Shown piece after piece: positions 7,737 to 16,606 of a stretch of DNA of 64,000 nucleotides. The DNA comes from JADCGM01 sp943368345 (GTDB lineage Bacteria; Pseudomonadota; Alphaproteobacteria; Sphingomonadales; Sphingomonadaceae), in contig CALRKY020000001.1 in assembly GCA_943368345.1 (NCBI GenBank), positions 62,001 through 126,000 of the forward strand. The letters run 5' to 3'. Positions within the stretch are counted from its first letter, which is position 1. The number at the start of each line of letters is the position of its first letter. Position numbers and translations under genes: made by a program. The notes under the pieces are model-generated. The model was not told the origin of the DNA, did no database searches, and was given only the letters and a program-made list of their open reading frames with translations.

Positions 7737-8839
7737 GGCCGGGACAGCCGCCCGCCGCTGGTGGGTACGCGCACGCCGGTTGTTCCCGGCAAGCTCGTCG
7801 GCAGTCCCTCGGCTGCGCGGACGGCCAGATAGGCAAAGGCCTCGGCCTCCAGCCCGTCGCCGTTCCAGCCGACCGCCTCCACAGGTTCAACCGGCATATT
7901 CAGCCGGTCCGCCAGCATCCGCATCAGTGTCACATTGTGCCGCCCGCCGCCGGTGACCAGCAGACGCGTCGTCGCCTCTGGGGCATGGCCAAGCCCGATC
8001 CGCACCGTTTCGGCTGTAAAGGCGGTCAGCGTCGCGGCCCCGTCCGACAGCGATAGCCCACGAACGGGCTCGATCGAGAAATCATGCCGGTCGAGCGATT
8101 TGGGCGGGGCGAGGTCAAACCAAGGCAGATCGCACATCGCCGACAGCACACCCTGATGCACCGCACCCGACGCGGCCAGCGCCCCGCCTTCGTCACGATC
8201 CCCAACTCCATGCGCCCGCACCCAATCGTCGATCAAGGCATTGGCCGGCCCCGTATCAAACGCCAGTATGTCGTCCTCACCGCTGCCAAACCAGGTGAGA
8301 TTGCCCACCCCGCCGAGATTCAGCACCGCCACCGGGCCGCTACCGCGCAACTCCCCGACCAGCGCCCGGTGATAGAGCGGGACCAGCGGCGCACCCTGTC
8401 CGCCTGCCACCACATCCGCCGACCGGAAATCATTGACCACCGCGATGCCGCTCAATTTCGCCAGCAAATCCCCATCACCAATCTGCCAGGTCCAGCCGCG
8501 ATCCGGGCGGTGCGCGATGGTCTGTCCGTGAAAGCCAATCAATTCGATATCGTCCGGCCCGACACCGACCTGCTCGAGCAACGCCGCGACCGCCTCATCA
8601 TGCGCGACAGTCAGATCAAGCGCAGTCGCGTCAATCTCCGGGTGCGGCGTGGGGGCGTCCATCGCCAGCGCCAACTCGATGGCCCGCCGCAACTTTGCCC
8701 GCATCACCTCATCATAGGGCCGGAACAGGAAATCGAGCGGACGCGCCACCCCTTCGCCATCACTTTCGATCAACGCGGCATCAATGCCGTCCATCGACGT
8801 GCCGGACATCAGCCCGATTGCCAGCCGGTCCCTACCCAC
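7733..8839 (-). CDS. anmK: Anhydro-N-acetylmuramic acid kinase
   Basis: Murein-recycling enzyme that cleaves and phosphorylates 1,6-anhydro-MurNAc to MurNAc-6-phosphate. 368 residues from a GTG start. Diagnostic motifs are G-L-M-S-G-T-S-M-D-G-I-D (9-20), G-F-H-G-Q-T-I-A-H, N-L-G-G-V-G-N-L-T and T-G-G-G-R-H-N. It is divergent from tyrS with only 29 bases between start codons, so the two promoters overlap the coding ends. An AmpG-like transporter at 34.4-35.7 kb could belong to the same recycling route (inference). Confidence 0.95.
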   Translation of the reverse strand: MGRDRLAIGLMSGTSMDGIDAALIESDGEGVARPLDFLFRPYDEVMRAKLRRAIELALAMDAPTPHPEIDATALDLTVAHDEAVAALLEQVGVGPDDIELIGFHGQTIAHRPDRGWTWQIGDGDLLAKLSGIAVVNDFRSADVVAGGQGAPLVPLYHRALVGELRGSGPVAVLNLGGVGNLTWFGSGEDDILAFDTGPANALIDDWVRAHGVGDRDEGGALAASGAVHQGVLSAMCDLPWFDLAPPKSLDRHDFSIEPVRGLSLSDGAATLTAFTAETVRIGLGHAPEATTRLLVTGGGRHNVTLMRMLADRLNMPVEPVEAVGWNGDGLEAEAFAYLAVRAAEGLPTSLPGTTGVRVPTSGGRLSRP

Positions 8840-8868
8840 GTTCCGGTCTCCATGCTAAGCGCCGCGCC

Positions 8869-10110
8869 ATGAGCGCCCATAACTCCAGCTTTCTCCGCCT
8901 CCTAGAGGAGCGCGGCTATGTTCACCAGATCACCGATGCTACGGCGCTGGATGCGCTGGCGCAGGCCGGGTCTGTGACGGGATATATCGGCTTTGATTGC
9001 ACCGCACCCAGTCTGCATGTCGGCAATCTGGTGTCGATCATGCTGCTGCGCCGGATGCAGCAAACCGGTCACCGGCCGATCGTGCTGATGGGCGGCGGCA
9101 CCAGCAAAGTTGGCGACCCGAGCGGCAAGGACACGAGCCGCACGATGCTGGATCAGCCGACACTCGATGCCAACAAGGCGAGCATCCGCCGGATCTTTGA
9201 ACGGTTCCTGACGTTTGGCGACGGCCCGTCGGACGCCATTATGCTCGACAATGACGACTGGTTGGCCGGCCTCGCCTACATCCCGTTCCTCCGCGAGGTC
9301 GGGCAGCATTTCTCGGTCAACGCCATGTTGAAGCGCGATTCGGTGCAAATGCGCCTGGAACGCGAACAGAATCTGAGCTTCCTCGAATTCAATTACATGA
9401 TCCTGCAGGCCTATGATTTCCTCGAACTGTTCCGGCGCGAAAATTGCCGGTTGCAGATGGGCGGCTCCGATCAGTGGGGCAACATCGTCGGCGGCATCGA
9501 CCTGACCCGGCGGATGGCCGGTGGCGAGGTGGTCGGCGTGACCACCCCGCTGATCACCACGGCGGACGGTGCCAAGATGGGCAAGACGGCGGCGGGTGCG
9601 GTCTGGCTTCACGAGGATTCGCTGCCGACCTGGGACTATTGGCAATTCTGGCGCAACACCGACGACCGGGATGTGGGAAAATTCCTGCGGCTGTTCACCG
9701 ACCTGCCGCTCGACGAAATCGCGCGGCTGGAGGGGTTGCAGGGCGCGGAGATCAATGCCGCAAAGGTCGAACTGGCCAATGCGGCAACGGCGCTCTGCCG
9801 GGGCGCTGAAGCCGCTGCTACCGCCGCCGAAACCGCACGGGCAACCTTTGAGGACGGGGCAAGCGGCGCGGATTTGCCGACGCTGAATGTGGGCGGCCAG
9901 ATCGGCATCCTCGACGCCGCCACCGGGCTCGGCTTCACCAGTTCCAAAGGCGAAGCCCGCCGCAAAGTCCGCGAAGGTGCAATCCGGATCGATGGGGTGA
10001 AGGTGACCGACGAGAATTTGGTGATCACGGTTGCGCAACCCACCAAACTCTCCTTGGGCGCCAAACGCCACGGGATGCTGGTTGCCAAACCAAAGGACGC
10101 CGCGCGCTAG
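8869..10110 (+). CDS. tyrS: Tyrosine--tRNA ligase
   Basis: Class I aminoacyl-tRNA synthetase, 413 residues. The HIGH signature appears as H-V-G-N (50-53), and the KMSKS loop as K-M-G-K-T (within A-K-M-G-K-T-A-A-G). The tyrosine-binding region is F-N-Y-M-I-L-Q-A-Y-D-F and G-G-S-D-Q-W-G-N. A C-terminal S4 RNA-binding domain ends in K-V-R-E-G-A-I-R-I-D-G. The start ATG 8869 gives M-S-A-H-N-S-S-F-L; upstream in-frame sequence is antisense of anmK. The gene is followed by repeat copy B nine bases after its stop. Confidence 0.97.
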   Translation: MSAHNSSFLRLLEERGYVHQITDATALDALAQAGSVTGYIGFDCTAPSLHVGNLVSIMLLRRMQQTGHRPIVLMGGGTSKVGDPSGKDTSRTMLDQPTLDANKASIRRIFERFLTFGDGPSDAIMLDNDDWLAGLAYIPFLREVGQHFSVNAMLKRDSVQMRLEREQNLSFLEFNYMILQAYDFLELFRRENCRLQMGGSDQWGNIVGGIDLTRRMAGGEVVGVTTPLITTADGAKMGKTAAGAVWLHEDSLPTWDYWQFWRNTDDRDVGKFLRLFTDLPLDEIARLEGLQGAEINAAKVELANAATALCRGAEAAATAAETARATFEDGASGADLPTLNVGGQIGILDAATGLGFTSSKGEARRKVREGAIRIDGVKVTDENLVITVAQPTKLSLGAKRHGMLVAKPKDAAR

Positions 10111-10118
10111 GACGTACT

Positions 10119-10182
10119 TTGCCCCTCTCCCTCGAGGGGAGAGGGCGACTCGACACCGTCGAGCGGGGTGAGGGTGGCCACC
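10119..10182. repeat. Palindromic repeat, copy B
   Basis: Two-hairpin element: CCCCTCTCCCTCGAGGGGAG (hairpin 1, self-complementary) then CTCGAC/GTCGAG (hairpin 2), ending CGGGGTGAGGGTGG. Copy C beyond the DUF559 gene is the same element in inverted orientation, so the gene is bracketed by inverted repeats of about 60 bases. Confidence 0.85.
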
Positions 10183-10204
10183 GCAACGTAGTGAAGGCGC
10201 AACC

Positions 10205-10552
10205 ATGAAACGCGACTTTGACCCCGTCCAACTCGAACGCGCCAAGGCGCTCCGCCAATTTTCGACCAAAGCCGAAGCGATCTTGTGGAAATCCCTCCGC
10301 GACCGCCGGATGAACGGCGTGAAATTCCGCCGGCAACAGCGCATCGGCCCCTTCATCGCTGATTTTGCCTCACTCGATGCACGGCTGGTCATCGAAGCGG
10401 ATGGCCCGCAACACGACGAGCGGCTTGCCGAGGATACGGCGCGAACAGAGTTCCTCGAAACTCAGGGTTTCCGGGTGTTGCGGTTCCGGAACGCCGACAT
10501 TCTGAATGGTTTGGAGGGAGTCTTGCGGGCCATTTCGCTGGCGCTGCAATAG
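10205..10552 (+). CDS. DUF559 endonuclease-domain protein
   Basis: A 115-residue protein of the DUF559 family, related to very-short-patch-repair (Vsr-like) endonucleases with a PD-(D/E)xK fold. The candidate catalytic residues are Asp53 (F-I-A-D-F) and Glu64-x-Asp66 (V-I-E-A-D-G-P-Q-H). The N-terminal R-x-L-R-Q-x-x-T-K-A-E-x-x-L-W-x-x-L-R motif is diagnostic. Start ATG 10205 follows GAAGGCGC. No methyltransferase or partner is adjacent, so it is a solitary gene between inverted repeats B and C, a layout suggesting a repeat-associated cassette. The cellular substrate is unknown. Confidence 0.85.
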   Translation: MKRDFDPVQLERAKALRQFSTKAEAILWKSLRDRRMNGVKFRRQQRIGPFIADFASLDARLVIEADGPQHDERLAEDTARTEFLETQGFRVLRFRNADILNGLEGVLRAISLALQ

Positions 10553-10560
10553 CAGCGCGT

Positions 10561-10619
10561 CACCCTCACCCCGCTCAGCTCCGCTGAGTCGCCCTCTCCC
10601 CTCAGAGTGGAGAGGGGTT
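10561..10619. repeat. Palindromic repeat, copy C (inverted)
   Basis: Reverse-complement version of copy B: CACCCTCACCCCG, then CTCAGC/GCTGAG stem, then a CCCTCTCCCC...GGAGAGGGG stem. It lies between the DUF559 stop (10552) and the convergent recG stop (10618), and its structure may help terminate both transcripts. Confidence 0.85.
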
Positions 10620-12699
10620 ATCCTGACCGCAACAACCCAACCGCTGCGTCCCGCTCGAACAGGTATAGCAATATCCTTGCTGCCTGTCCGCGTTCGCTGG
10701 CGAGGCCGCCGTCGCGGTCGATGAGCAGTCTTGCGTCATCGCGGGCTATCGGCAGCAACGCCGCCAGTTGTGCCGGGTCGGCGATGCGGAATTCGACTTC
10801 GCCGGATTGTTTGGTCCCGAGGATTTCCCCAGCGCCGCGCAGTTTCAGATCCTCCTCGGCAATGCGGAACCCGTCGTTGGTTTCGCGCATCAAGGTCAGG
10901 CGCGCCTTGGCGGTTTCGCTGACGCTCGGCGCCCGGAGCAGCAGGCAGACCGACTTGCCAGTCCCCCGCCCGACCCGCCCGCGTAACTGGTGCAATTGTG
11001 CCAACCCAAACCGTTCCGCCTGCTCGACGATCATCAGAGTGGCGTTCGGGACATCGACACCGACCTCGATCACCGTCGTCGCCACCAGCACCCGTGTTTC
11101 GCCAGATTGGAACGCCGCCATCGCCGCATCCTTCTCCGGCCCCTTCATCCGCCCGTGGACAAGGCCGATCGCCGGGCCAAACCGTTCCCGGAGTGACGAC
11201 GCCCGCGCCTCAGCCGCGGCCAGATCGCCGGTCTCCGATTCCTCGACCAGCGGGCACACCCAATAGGCTTGGCCGCCCCCCGAAATATGCCGCCCAAGCG
11301 CCTCATAGATTTCCAGCAACCGCTCCAGTCCAACCACGCGCGTATCAATCGGCTGGCGTCCCGGCGGCATCTCATCAATCCGGGACACGTCCATTTCGCC
11401 GTAAACCGTCAGGGTCAGGGTGCGCGGGATCGGGGTTGCGGTCATCACCAGCACATGCGCCGGTCGTTCCGCCTTGTTCGCCAGCATCAGCCGCTGGTGG
11501 ACGCCGAATTTATGCTGTTCGTCGATCACCGCGAGACCGAGGTCGCGGTAGGTTACCGCCTCCTGGAAAATCGCGTGGGTGCCGACGAGGATGTCAATCT
11601 CCCCCGACGCCAGATCGGCCAGCGTGTCGGCGCGCACCTTGCCCTTTTCCCGACCGGTCAAAATCACCACCCGTACTGGCAAATCCCCGAGCATCGCCGT
11701 GAGCGCCGCCAGATGTTGCCGCGCCAGAATTTCGGTCGGGGCGAGGAACGCCCCCTGAGCACCGCTCTCAACCGCCGTAAGCAGGGCCTGGAGCGCGACG
11801 AGCGTCTTTCCGGACCCAACGTCCCCCTGAAGCAGACGCAGCATGGGTGAGCCTTGTGCGAGGTCTCCGGCGATCTCCGCAGATACCCGGCGCTGCGCAC
11901 CCGTCATCGGCCACGGCAGTCGCTCAGCAAGCGCCGCTGTCAGCTTGCCGGTCCCGGGCAACGCCCGGCCCTTGCGGCGGCGCGTATCGGCGCGGACCAG
12001 CATCAGCGCCAACTGATTGGCCAGCAACTCGTCATAGGCGAGCCGGTCGCGGGCTCCTTCGACAAGCTCAGGATGAGCGGGCGAAAGTGTATGCGCGGCC
12101 TCGGTCGCGGCCTTCCACCCCGGCCAGTTCCGGGTCGCAAGCACGCTCGGTTCGATCCACTCCGGCAGGTTTGGTGCGCGGTCCCGGGCCAGCGCCACCA
12201 ACGACCCCATCCGCCGGTTGGCAATGCCGTCCGTCAGCCCATAGACCGGTTCCCGCTCCGAGATGGCGGCACCGCCCCCAACCGGCAGGACATGGTCCGG
12301 GTGGATGATTTGCAGCATCGTGCCATAGGCTTCCAGCCGCCCGCTGATCAGGCGGCGTTCCCCCGGCGGCAGGATTTTCTTCGCATAACCGCCCCGGTCG
12401 GCGAAATAGACCAAGGTCAGCGGCGTGTGGTTGCGGTCCACACAAGCAACCCGGGTTGGCGCTTTGCCGCGCCCTTCGAGGTGATGGAGCACGACAATCT
12501 CGATGGTCACCACCCGGTCGATCCAGGCGGGCGACAGCTCCTCAATCGGGACGCGCTCAATTGCCGATACCGGCAGGTGGAACAGCAGGTCGACAGCCCG
12601 GTCGATGCCGAGCCGTGACAAGGCCCGGCCGACCGCTGGCCCGACACCGGGCAGCGCCGTCGCTTCCGCGAACAAGGGGTTGAGACTATTCGGTCGCAT
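10618..12699 (-). CDS. recG: ATP-dependent DNA helicase RecG
   Basis: Superfamily 2 helicase that reverses stalled forks and processes branched DNA. 693 residues. An N-terminal wedge/OB domain (about 60-165) is followed by motor domains with Walker A L-Q-G-D-V-G-S-G-K-T, motif II D-E-Q-H (A-V-I-D-E-Q-H-K-F-G), T-A-T-P-I-P-R-T and Q-L-R-G-R-V-G-R-G. The C-terminal TRG wedge region is present. Odd feature: residues around 205-215 (S-P-A-H-P-E-L-V-E-G) are encoded by a dispersed palindromic repeat inserted in frame at 12053-12080, between the wedge and helicase domains. The gene is divergent from sdhE. Confidence 0.97.
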   Translation of the reverse strand: MRPNSLNPLFAEATALPGVGPAVGRALSRLGIDRAVDLLFHLPVSAIERVPIEELSPAWIDRVVTIEIVVLHHLEGRGKAPTRVACVDRNHTPLTLVYFADRGGYAKKILPPGERRLISGRLEAYGTMLQIIHPDHVLPVGGGAAISEREPVYGLTDGIANRRMGSLVALARDRAPNLPEWIEPSVLATRNWPGWKAATEAAHTLSPAHPELVEGARDRLAYDELLANQLALMLVRADTRRRKGRALPGTGKLTAALAERLPWPMTGAQRRVSAEIAGDLAQGSPMLRLLQGDVGSGKTLVALQALLTAVESGAQGAFLAPTEILARQHLAALTAMLGDLPVRVVILTGREKGKVRADTLADLASGEIDILVGTHAIFQEAVTYRDLGLAVIDEQHKFGVHQRLMLANKAERPAHVLVMTATPIPRTLTLTVYGEMDVSRIDEMPPGRQPIDTRVVGLERLLEIYEALGRHISGGGQAYWVCPLVEESETGDLAAAEARASSLRERFGPAIGLVHGRMKGPEKDAAMAAFQSGETRVLVATTVIEVGVDVPNATLMIVEQAERFGLAQLHQLRGRVGRGTGKSVCLLLRAPSVSETAKARLTLMRETNDGFRIAEEDLKLRGAGEILGTKQSGEVEFRIADPAQLAALLPIARDDARLLIDRDGGLASERGQAARILLYLFERDAAVGLLRSG
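12053..12080. repeat. Dispersed palindromic repeat inside recG
   Basis: CTTCGACAAGCTCAGGATGAG, a motif I recognise as a highly repeated intergenic palindrome unit in sphingomonad genomes (recall, not a search). Here it is translated in frame within recG on the minus strand as P-A-H-P-E-L-V-E-G. Confidence 0.7.
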
Positions 12700-12780
12700 G
12701 GGCTATCGGCTGCCACAATAAGCGAGGACGCTGGCCGGTTCCACCGTGCCGGCGCAATTGCGGTTTGCAGGAAGCATATG

Positions 12781-13053
12781 ATGTCCGACGAAATCGACCT
12801 GCGCCGCCGCCGCATCCATTTCCGCGCATGGCATCGGGGCACGCGGGAGGCCGATATGCTGATCGGCGGCTTCTCAGACCGGTTTCTCGCCGAATGGACC
12901 GATGCGGAGCTTGATTGGTTCGAAGACCTGCTGACCGAACAGGATGTCGATATCATCGCCTGGGCGTTCGGGCGCGGCGAGCCACCGGCGCGGTTTGCCG
13001 GCCCGTTGCTGGATGAGCTGATGAAGCTGGATTATATCGGGGTGGCGTGGTGA
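12781..13053 (+). CDS. sdhE: Succinate dehydrogenase assembly factor SdhE
   Basis: A 90-residue FAD assembly factor that promotes flavinylation of the succinate dehydrogenase flavoprotein (SDHAF2/CptB family). The diagnostic R-G-T-R-E motif is at 19-23, followed by A-D-M-L-I-G-G-F, and W-F-E-D-L-L lies in the helical bundle. ATG codons at 12778 and 12781 are both possible; 12781 has better spacing from AGGAAG. Its stop overlaps the start of mfd. The recG, sdhE, mfd order is conserved in alphaproteobacteria. Confidence 0.92.
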   Translation: MSDEIDLRRRRIHFRAWHRGTREADMLIGGFSDRFLAEWTDAELDWFEDLLTEQDVDIIAWAFGRGEPPARFAGPLLDELMKLDYIGVAW

Positions 13054-16000
13054 TCGACCCCCGCAACCTCGTCGCTGCTGCCCAATCCCTCACCCTGACC
13101 GGGTGCCCGGCGGGGTATGAGCCCTGGCTGATGGCCGATCTTGCCCGGGCCGCGAAGGGCCGCGCCGTTTTCATCGCGTCCGATGATGCCGCAGCGCGCG
13201 CATTGCTGGATGCCGCCAGCTTTTTCGCGCCGGAACTGGAAACAATCTCCTTCCCGGCCTGGGACTGCCTTCCCTACGACCGCGCCTCCCCAAGCCTACG
13301 GGTCACCGCCGACCGACTGGCGGCACTGGCTGCGCTCAGTGCCCCAACCGGCATAGCGCAATTGCTGGTTACCACCGTCAACGCCGCAACCCAGCGGACC
13401 CTGCCACCGGGGCGTATCGCGGCGCTGACTGCCCGCATTGCGCCGGGCGAACGGATCGACCGTGACAAGCTGGCGGCGATCCTCCAGTCCAACGGCTATG
13501 TCCGCACTGATACCGTCGCCGATGCCGGGGAATTTGCGGTGCGCGGCGGCCTGCTCGACCTGTTTCCGGCCGGCGAAGCCCATGCACTGCGGCTCGATTT
13601 TTTCGGTGACGAGATTGAGACTGTCCGGCGGTTTGATCCGGCGACGCAGCGGACGATTGAAACCTGCCCCGGCTTCACCCTGCTGCCGGTCTCCGAAGTC
13701 CTGCTGACGGAGGAGGCGATCCGCACCTTCCGCAAGGGTTATGTCGAATGTTTCGGCGCAACCGCGACCGGCGATGCCCTGTACCACGCGATCAGCGACG
13801 GGCGGCGGCTGGCGGGCATGGAACATTGGCTGCCGTTGTTCGAGCCGGAGCTTGCCACCCTGTTCGACTATCTCGGCCCGGATGATGTCATCGTCCGCGA
13901 CGGGGGCGGCGAGAAAGCGGCGGAGGACCGGTTCGAGGCCATCAGCGATTATTTCGACAATCGCAAGGCTGCGCTCGCCACCTCCCGCGGCAGCTACCGA
14001 CCGCTTGGCGCAGAGCAGCTTTACCTGCCGCCGGGCGAATGGGCCGACCGACTGGTCACGGCGCGCGCGCACCTGACCTCCGTATTCCATGCGCCGGAGG
14101 GCAGTGCGCGCACCGTCGAACTGGGTGCCCAGCCAGCCCGCGACTTTGCCCCCGAACGCGCCGCCAACCTCAATGTCTACGAAGCCGTCAAAAAGCATAT
14201 CGACACGCTTCGACGCGGCAAGTTGCGGGTGATCCTCGCCAGCTACACCGCCGGTGCACGGGAGCGGCTGCGCGGCCTGCTGGCGGACGAAGGCGTGACC
14301 AAGCTGAAGCTGGTTGATTCCTGGCAGGAAGCGCTCGGTGCCGCAGCGCAGGGTCATGTCGCGCTGGCGGTGTTGCCGCTCGACCACGGCTTTGCGGTCG
14401 ATGACATAATGTTACTGACCGAGCAGGACATGCTCGGCGACCGGCTGGTGCGCCGCCGCCGCTCCGCGCGCAAGGCCGATGCCTTTCTCGCCGAACTGGC
14501 GATGCTCACGCCCGGTGACCTAGTCGTTCATGCTGAACATGGCATCGGACGCTATTCGGGCCTTACCCAGATTCCCGTCGCCAAATCACCGCATGATTGC
14601 GTCATGCTGCTCTACGACGGTGGCGACAAACTCTATGTGCCCGTCGAGAATATCGACGTCCTGTCCCGCTATGGCAGCGACAGCGAAGGCGTCGCGCTCG
14701 ACAAATTGGGCGGCGTTGCCTGGCAGAACCGCAAGGCCCGGATGAAGGAGCGGATCCGGGAGATCGCCGGAGAATTGCTGAAGGTCGCCGCCGCCCGCGC
14801 ACTCCGCGAAGCGCCCGCTGCTGCGCCGTCTGCGCACGACATGGGCGCGTTTGTTGACCGCTTCCCCTATTCGGAGACCGAGGATCAGGCGAAAACTGTC
14901 GAAGATGTGCTCGCCGATCTCGCATCTGGTCGGCCGATGGACCGGCTGGTCTGCGGCGATGTCGGCTTCGGCAAGACCGAGGTTGCCCTCCGCGCCGCCT
15001 TCGCCGCCGCAATCGAGGGAATGCAGGTCGCTGTCATCTGCCCGACAACGCTGCTCGCCCGTCAGCATTTCGCTAATTTCCGGGAGCGTTTTGCCGGTTT
15101 CCCCGTTGAGGTCCGGCAATTGTCGCGGCTGGTCAGCGCGTCGGAGGCCAAGGCCACGCGGGAAGGCATGGCGGACGGGACCGTTGATATCGTCATTGGC
15201 ACCCATGCGATCCTGGCCAAGGCGGTTGAGTTCAAGCGGCTGGGCCTTGCCGTCGTCGATGAGGAACAGCGCTTCGGGGTGGTTCATAAGGAGCGGTTGA
15301 AGGCCCTGAAGAACGACGTCCATGTCCTGACCCTGACCGCAACGCCGATTCCGCGCACCCTGCAGATGGCGATGTCGGGGCTTCGGGAATTATCGGTGAT
15401 TGCGACGCCACCGGTCGATCGGCTGGCCGTCCGGACCTACGTCATGCCGTGGGACGATGTGGTGATGCGGGAGGCGTTGCTGCGGGAACATTACCGGGGC
15501 GGACAGAGTTTCTTCGTCGTCCCCCGCCTGTCCGACCTGCCCGATATCGAAAAATTCCTGCGGGAGTCGGTGCCGGAAGTGAAATATGTCGTCGCACACG
15601 GCCAGATGACCTCGACAGAGCTCGAAGACCGGATGGGGGCCTTCTACGACCGCAAATATGATGTGCTGCTGTCGACAACCATCGTCGAAAGCGGCCTTGA
15701 TATCCCGAGCGCCAACACCCTCATCATCCACCGCGCCGACATGTTTGGTCTGGCGCAGCTCTATCAGCTGCGGGGACGGGTTGGCCGCGCCAAAATCCGC
15801 GCCTACGCCTATATGACCACCCCGGAAAACCAGTCGATCACCGAAACGGCGCAAAAGCGCTTGCAGGTGCTGTCCAGCCTGGATTCGCTCGGGGCCGGTT
15901 TCCAGCTGGCGAGCCATGACCTGGACATTCGCGGTGCCGGAAATCTGCTCGGTGACGAACAATCGGGCCATATCCGCGAAATCGGCTTCGAACTTTACCA

Positions 16001-16598
16001 GCAGATGCTGGAGGACGCGATCCTTGACGCCCGTGCCACATCGCAGGGGTTGAAGCCGCCCGAAGAGGCGTTCAGCCCAACGATCTCGGTCGATGCTCCG
16101 ATCCTCATCCCGGAGGACTATGTGCCGGATTTGAACCTGCGGATGGCGCTGTACCGCCGCATGAACGAGCTTGGCGACCGGCCGGCCATCGATGCCTTTG
16201 CCGCTGAACTGATCGACCGGTTCGGTGATCTTCCCGCCGAACTCAAGAACCTGCTGATCGTTATCGAGACGAAGCTCAACTGCAAGATCGCCTGCATCGC
16301 CAAGATTGAAACCGGGGCAAGGGGAGCTGTCGTCAGTTTCCGCAACGACAGCTTCCCCGAGCCGCAGGGCCTGTTCGCCTATATGCAGCGCCTGAACGGC
16401 ACCGCAAAACTGCGGCCCGACCAAAAGTTTGTGATCACGCGTGACTGGAATGGCCCCGACGCCCGGCTGAACGGCGCCCTGCAATTGTCAAAAGGGCTGG
16501 CGAGGGTCGCTCAAGGGGCGGTCGTCAAGGCGAAGCCTGCCGTGCCGGTGTCGTTGAAACCCAAACCACCCATCGGGATTTTCACATCGAAGCGTTGA
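13047..16598 (+). CDS. mfd: Transcription-repair coupling factor Mfd
   Basis: 1183 residues, full length. Mfd displaces stalled RNA polymerase and recruits UvrA. In order: UvrB-homology N-terminal domains (1-350), the CarD-like RNA-polymerase interaction domain (A-E-H-G-I-G-R-Y-S-G-L, near 495-505), RecG-like motor domains with Walker A G-D-V-G-F-G-K-T, motif II D-E-E-Q-R-F and T-A-T-P-I-P-R-T, Q-L-R-G-R-V-G-R, then the C-terminal D7 domain. The start is GTG at 13047 or the adjacent GTG at 13050, overlapping the sdhE stop, so translation is coupled. Confidence 0.97.
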   Translation: MVIDPRNLVAAAQSLTLTGCPAGYEPWLMADLARAAKGRAVFIASDDAAARALLDAASFFAPELETISFPAWDCLPYDRASPSLRVTADRLAALAALSAPTGIAQLLVTTVNAATQRTLPPGRIAALTARIAPGERIDRDKLAAILQSNGYVRTDTVADAGEFAVRGGLLDLFPAGEAHALRLDFFGDEIETVRRFDPATQRTIETCPGFTLLPVSEVLLTEEAIRTFRKGYVECFGATATGDALYHAISDGRRLAGMEHWLPLFEPELATLFDYLGPDDVIVRDGGGEKAAEDRFEAISDYFDNRKAALATSRGSYRPLGAEQLYLPPGEWADRLVTARAHLTSVFHAPEGSARTVELGAQPARDFAPERAANLNVYEAVKKHIDTLRRGKLRVILASYTAGARERLRGLLADEGVTKLKLVDSWQEALGAAAQGHVALAVLPLDHGFAVDDIMLLTEQDMLGDRLVRRRRSARKADAFLAELAMLTPGDLVVHAEHGIGRYSGLTQIPVAKSPHDCVMLLYDGGDKLYVPVENIDVLSRYGSDSEGVALDKLGGVAWQNRKARMKERIREIAGELLKVAAARALREAPAAAPSAHDMGAFVDRFPYSETEDQAKTVEDVLADLASGRPMDRLVCGDVGFGKTEVALRAAFAAAIEGMQVAVICPTTLLARQHFANFRERFAGFPVEVRQLSRLVSASEAKATREGMADGTVDIVIGTHAILAKAVEFKRLGLAVVDEEQRFGVVHKERLKALKNDVHVLTLTATPIPRTLQMAMSGLRELSVIATPPVDRLAVRTYVMPWDDVVMREALLREHYRGGQSFFVVPRLSDLPDIEKFLRESVPEVKYVVAHGQMTSTELEDRMGAFYDRKYDVLLSTTIVESGLDIPSANTLIIHRADMFGLAQLYQLRGRVGRAKIRAYAYMTTPENQSITETAQKRLQVLSSLDSLGAGFQLASHDLDIRGAGNLLGDEQSGHIREIGFELYQQMLEDAILDARATSQGLKPPEEAFSPTISVDAPILIPEDYVPDLNLRMALYRRMNELGDRPAIDAFAAELIDRFGDLPAELKNLLIVIETKLNCKIACIAKIETGARGAVVSFRNDSFPEPQGLFAYMQRLNGTAKLRPDQKFVITRDWNGPDARLNGALQLSKGLARVAQGAVVKAKPAVPVSLKPKPPIGIFTSKR

Positions 16599-16606
16599 AC
16601 AGCCGC

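Noticed and set aside
7733..8839. anmK and the AmpG-like gene considered as one murein-recycling operon
   Set aside because: They are 26 kb apart; a functional link is only an inference and no shared regulation is visible.
8902..10392. 496-codon open frame on the minus strand
   Set aside because: Antisense to tyrS and DUF559, which are unambiguous; composition is that of a shadow frame.
13296..14387. 363-codon minus-strand frame
   Set aside because: Antisense to mfd; no family features.
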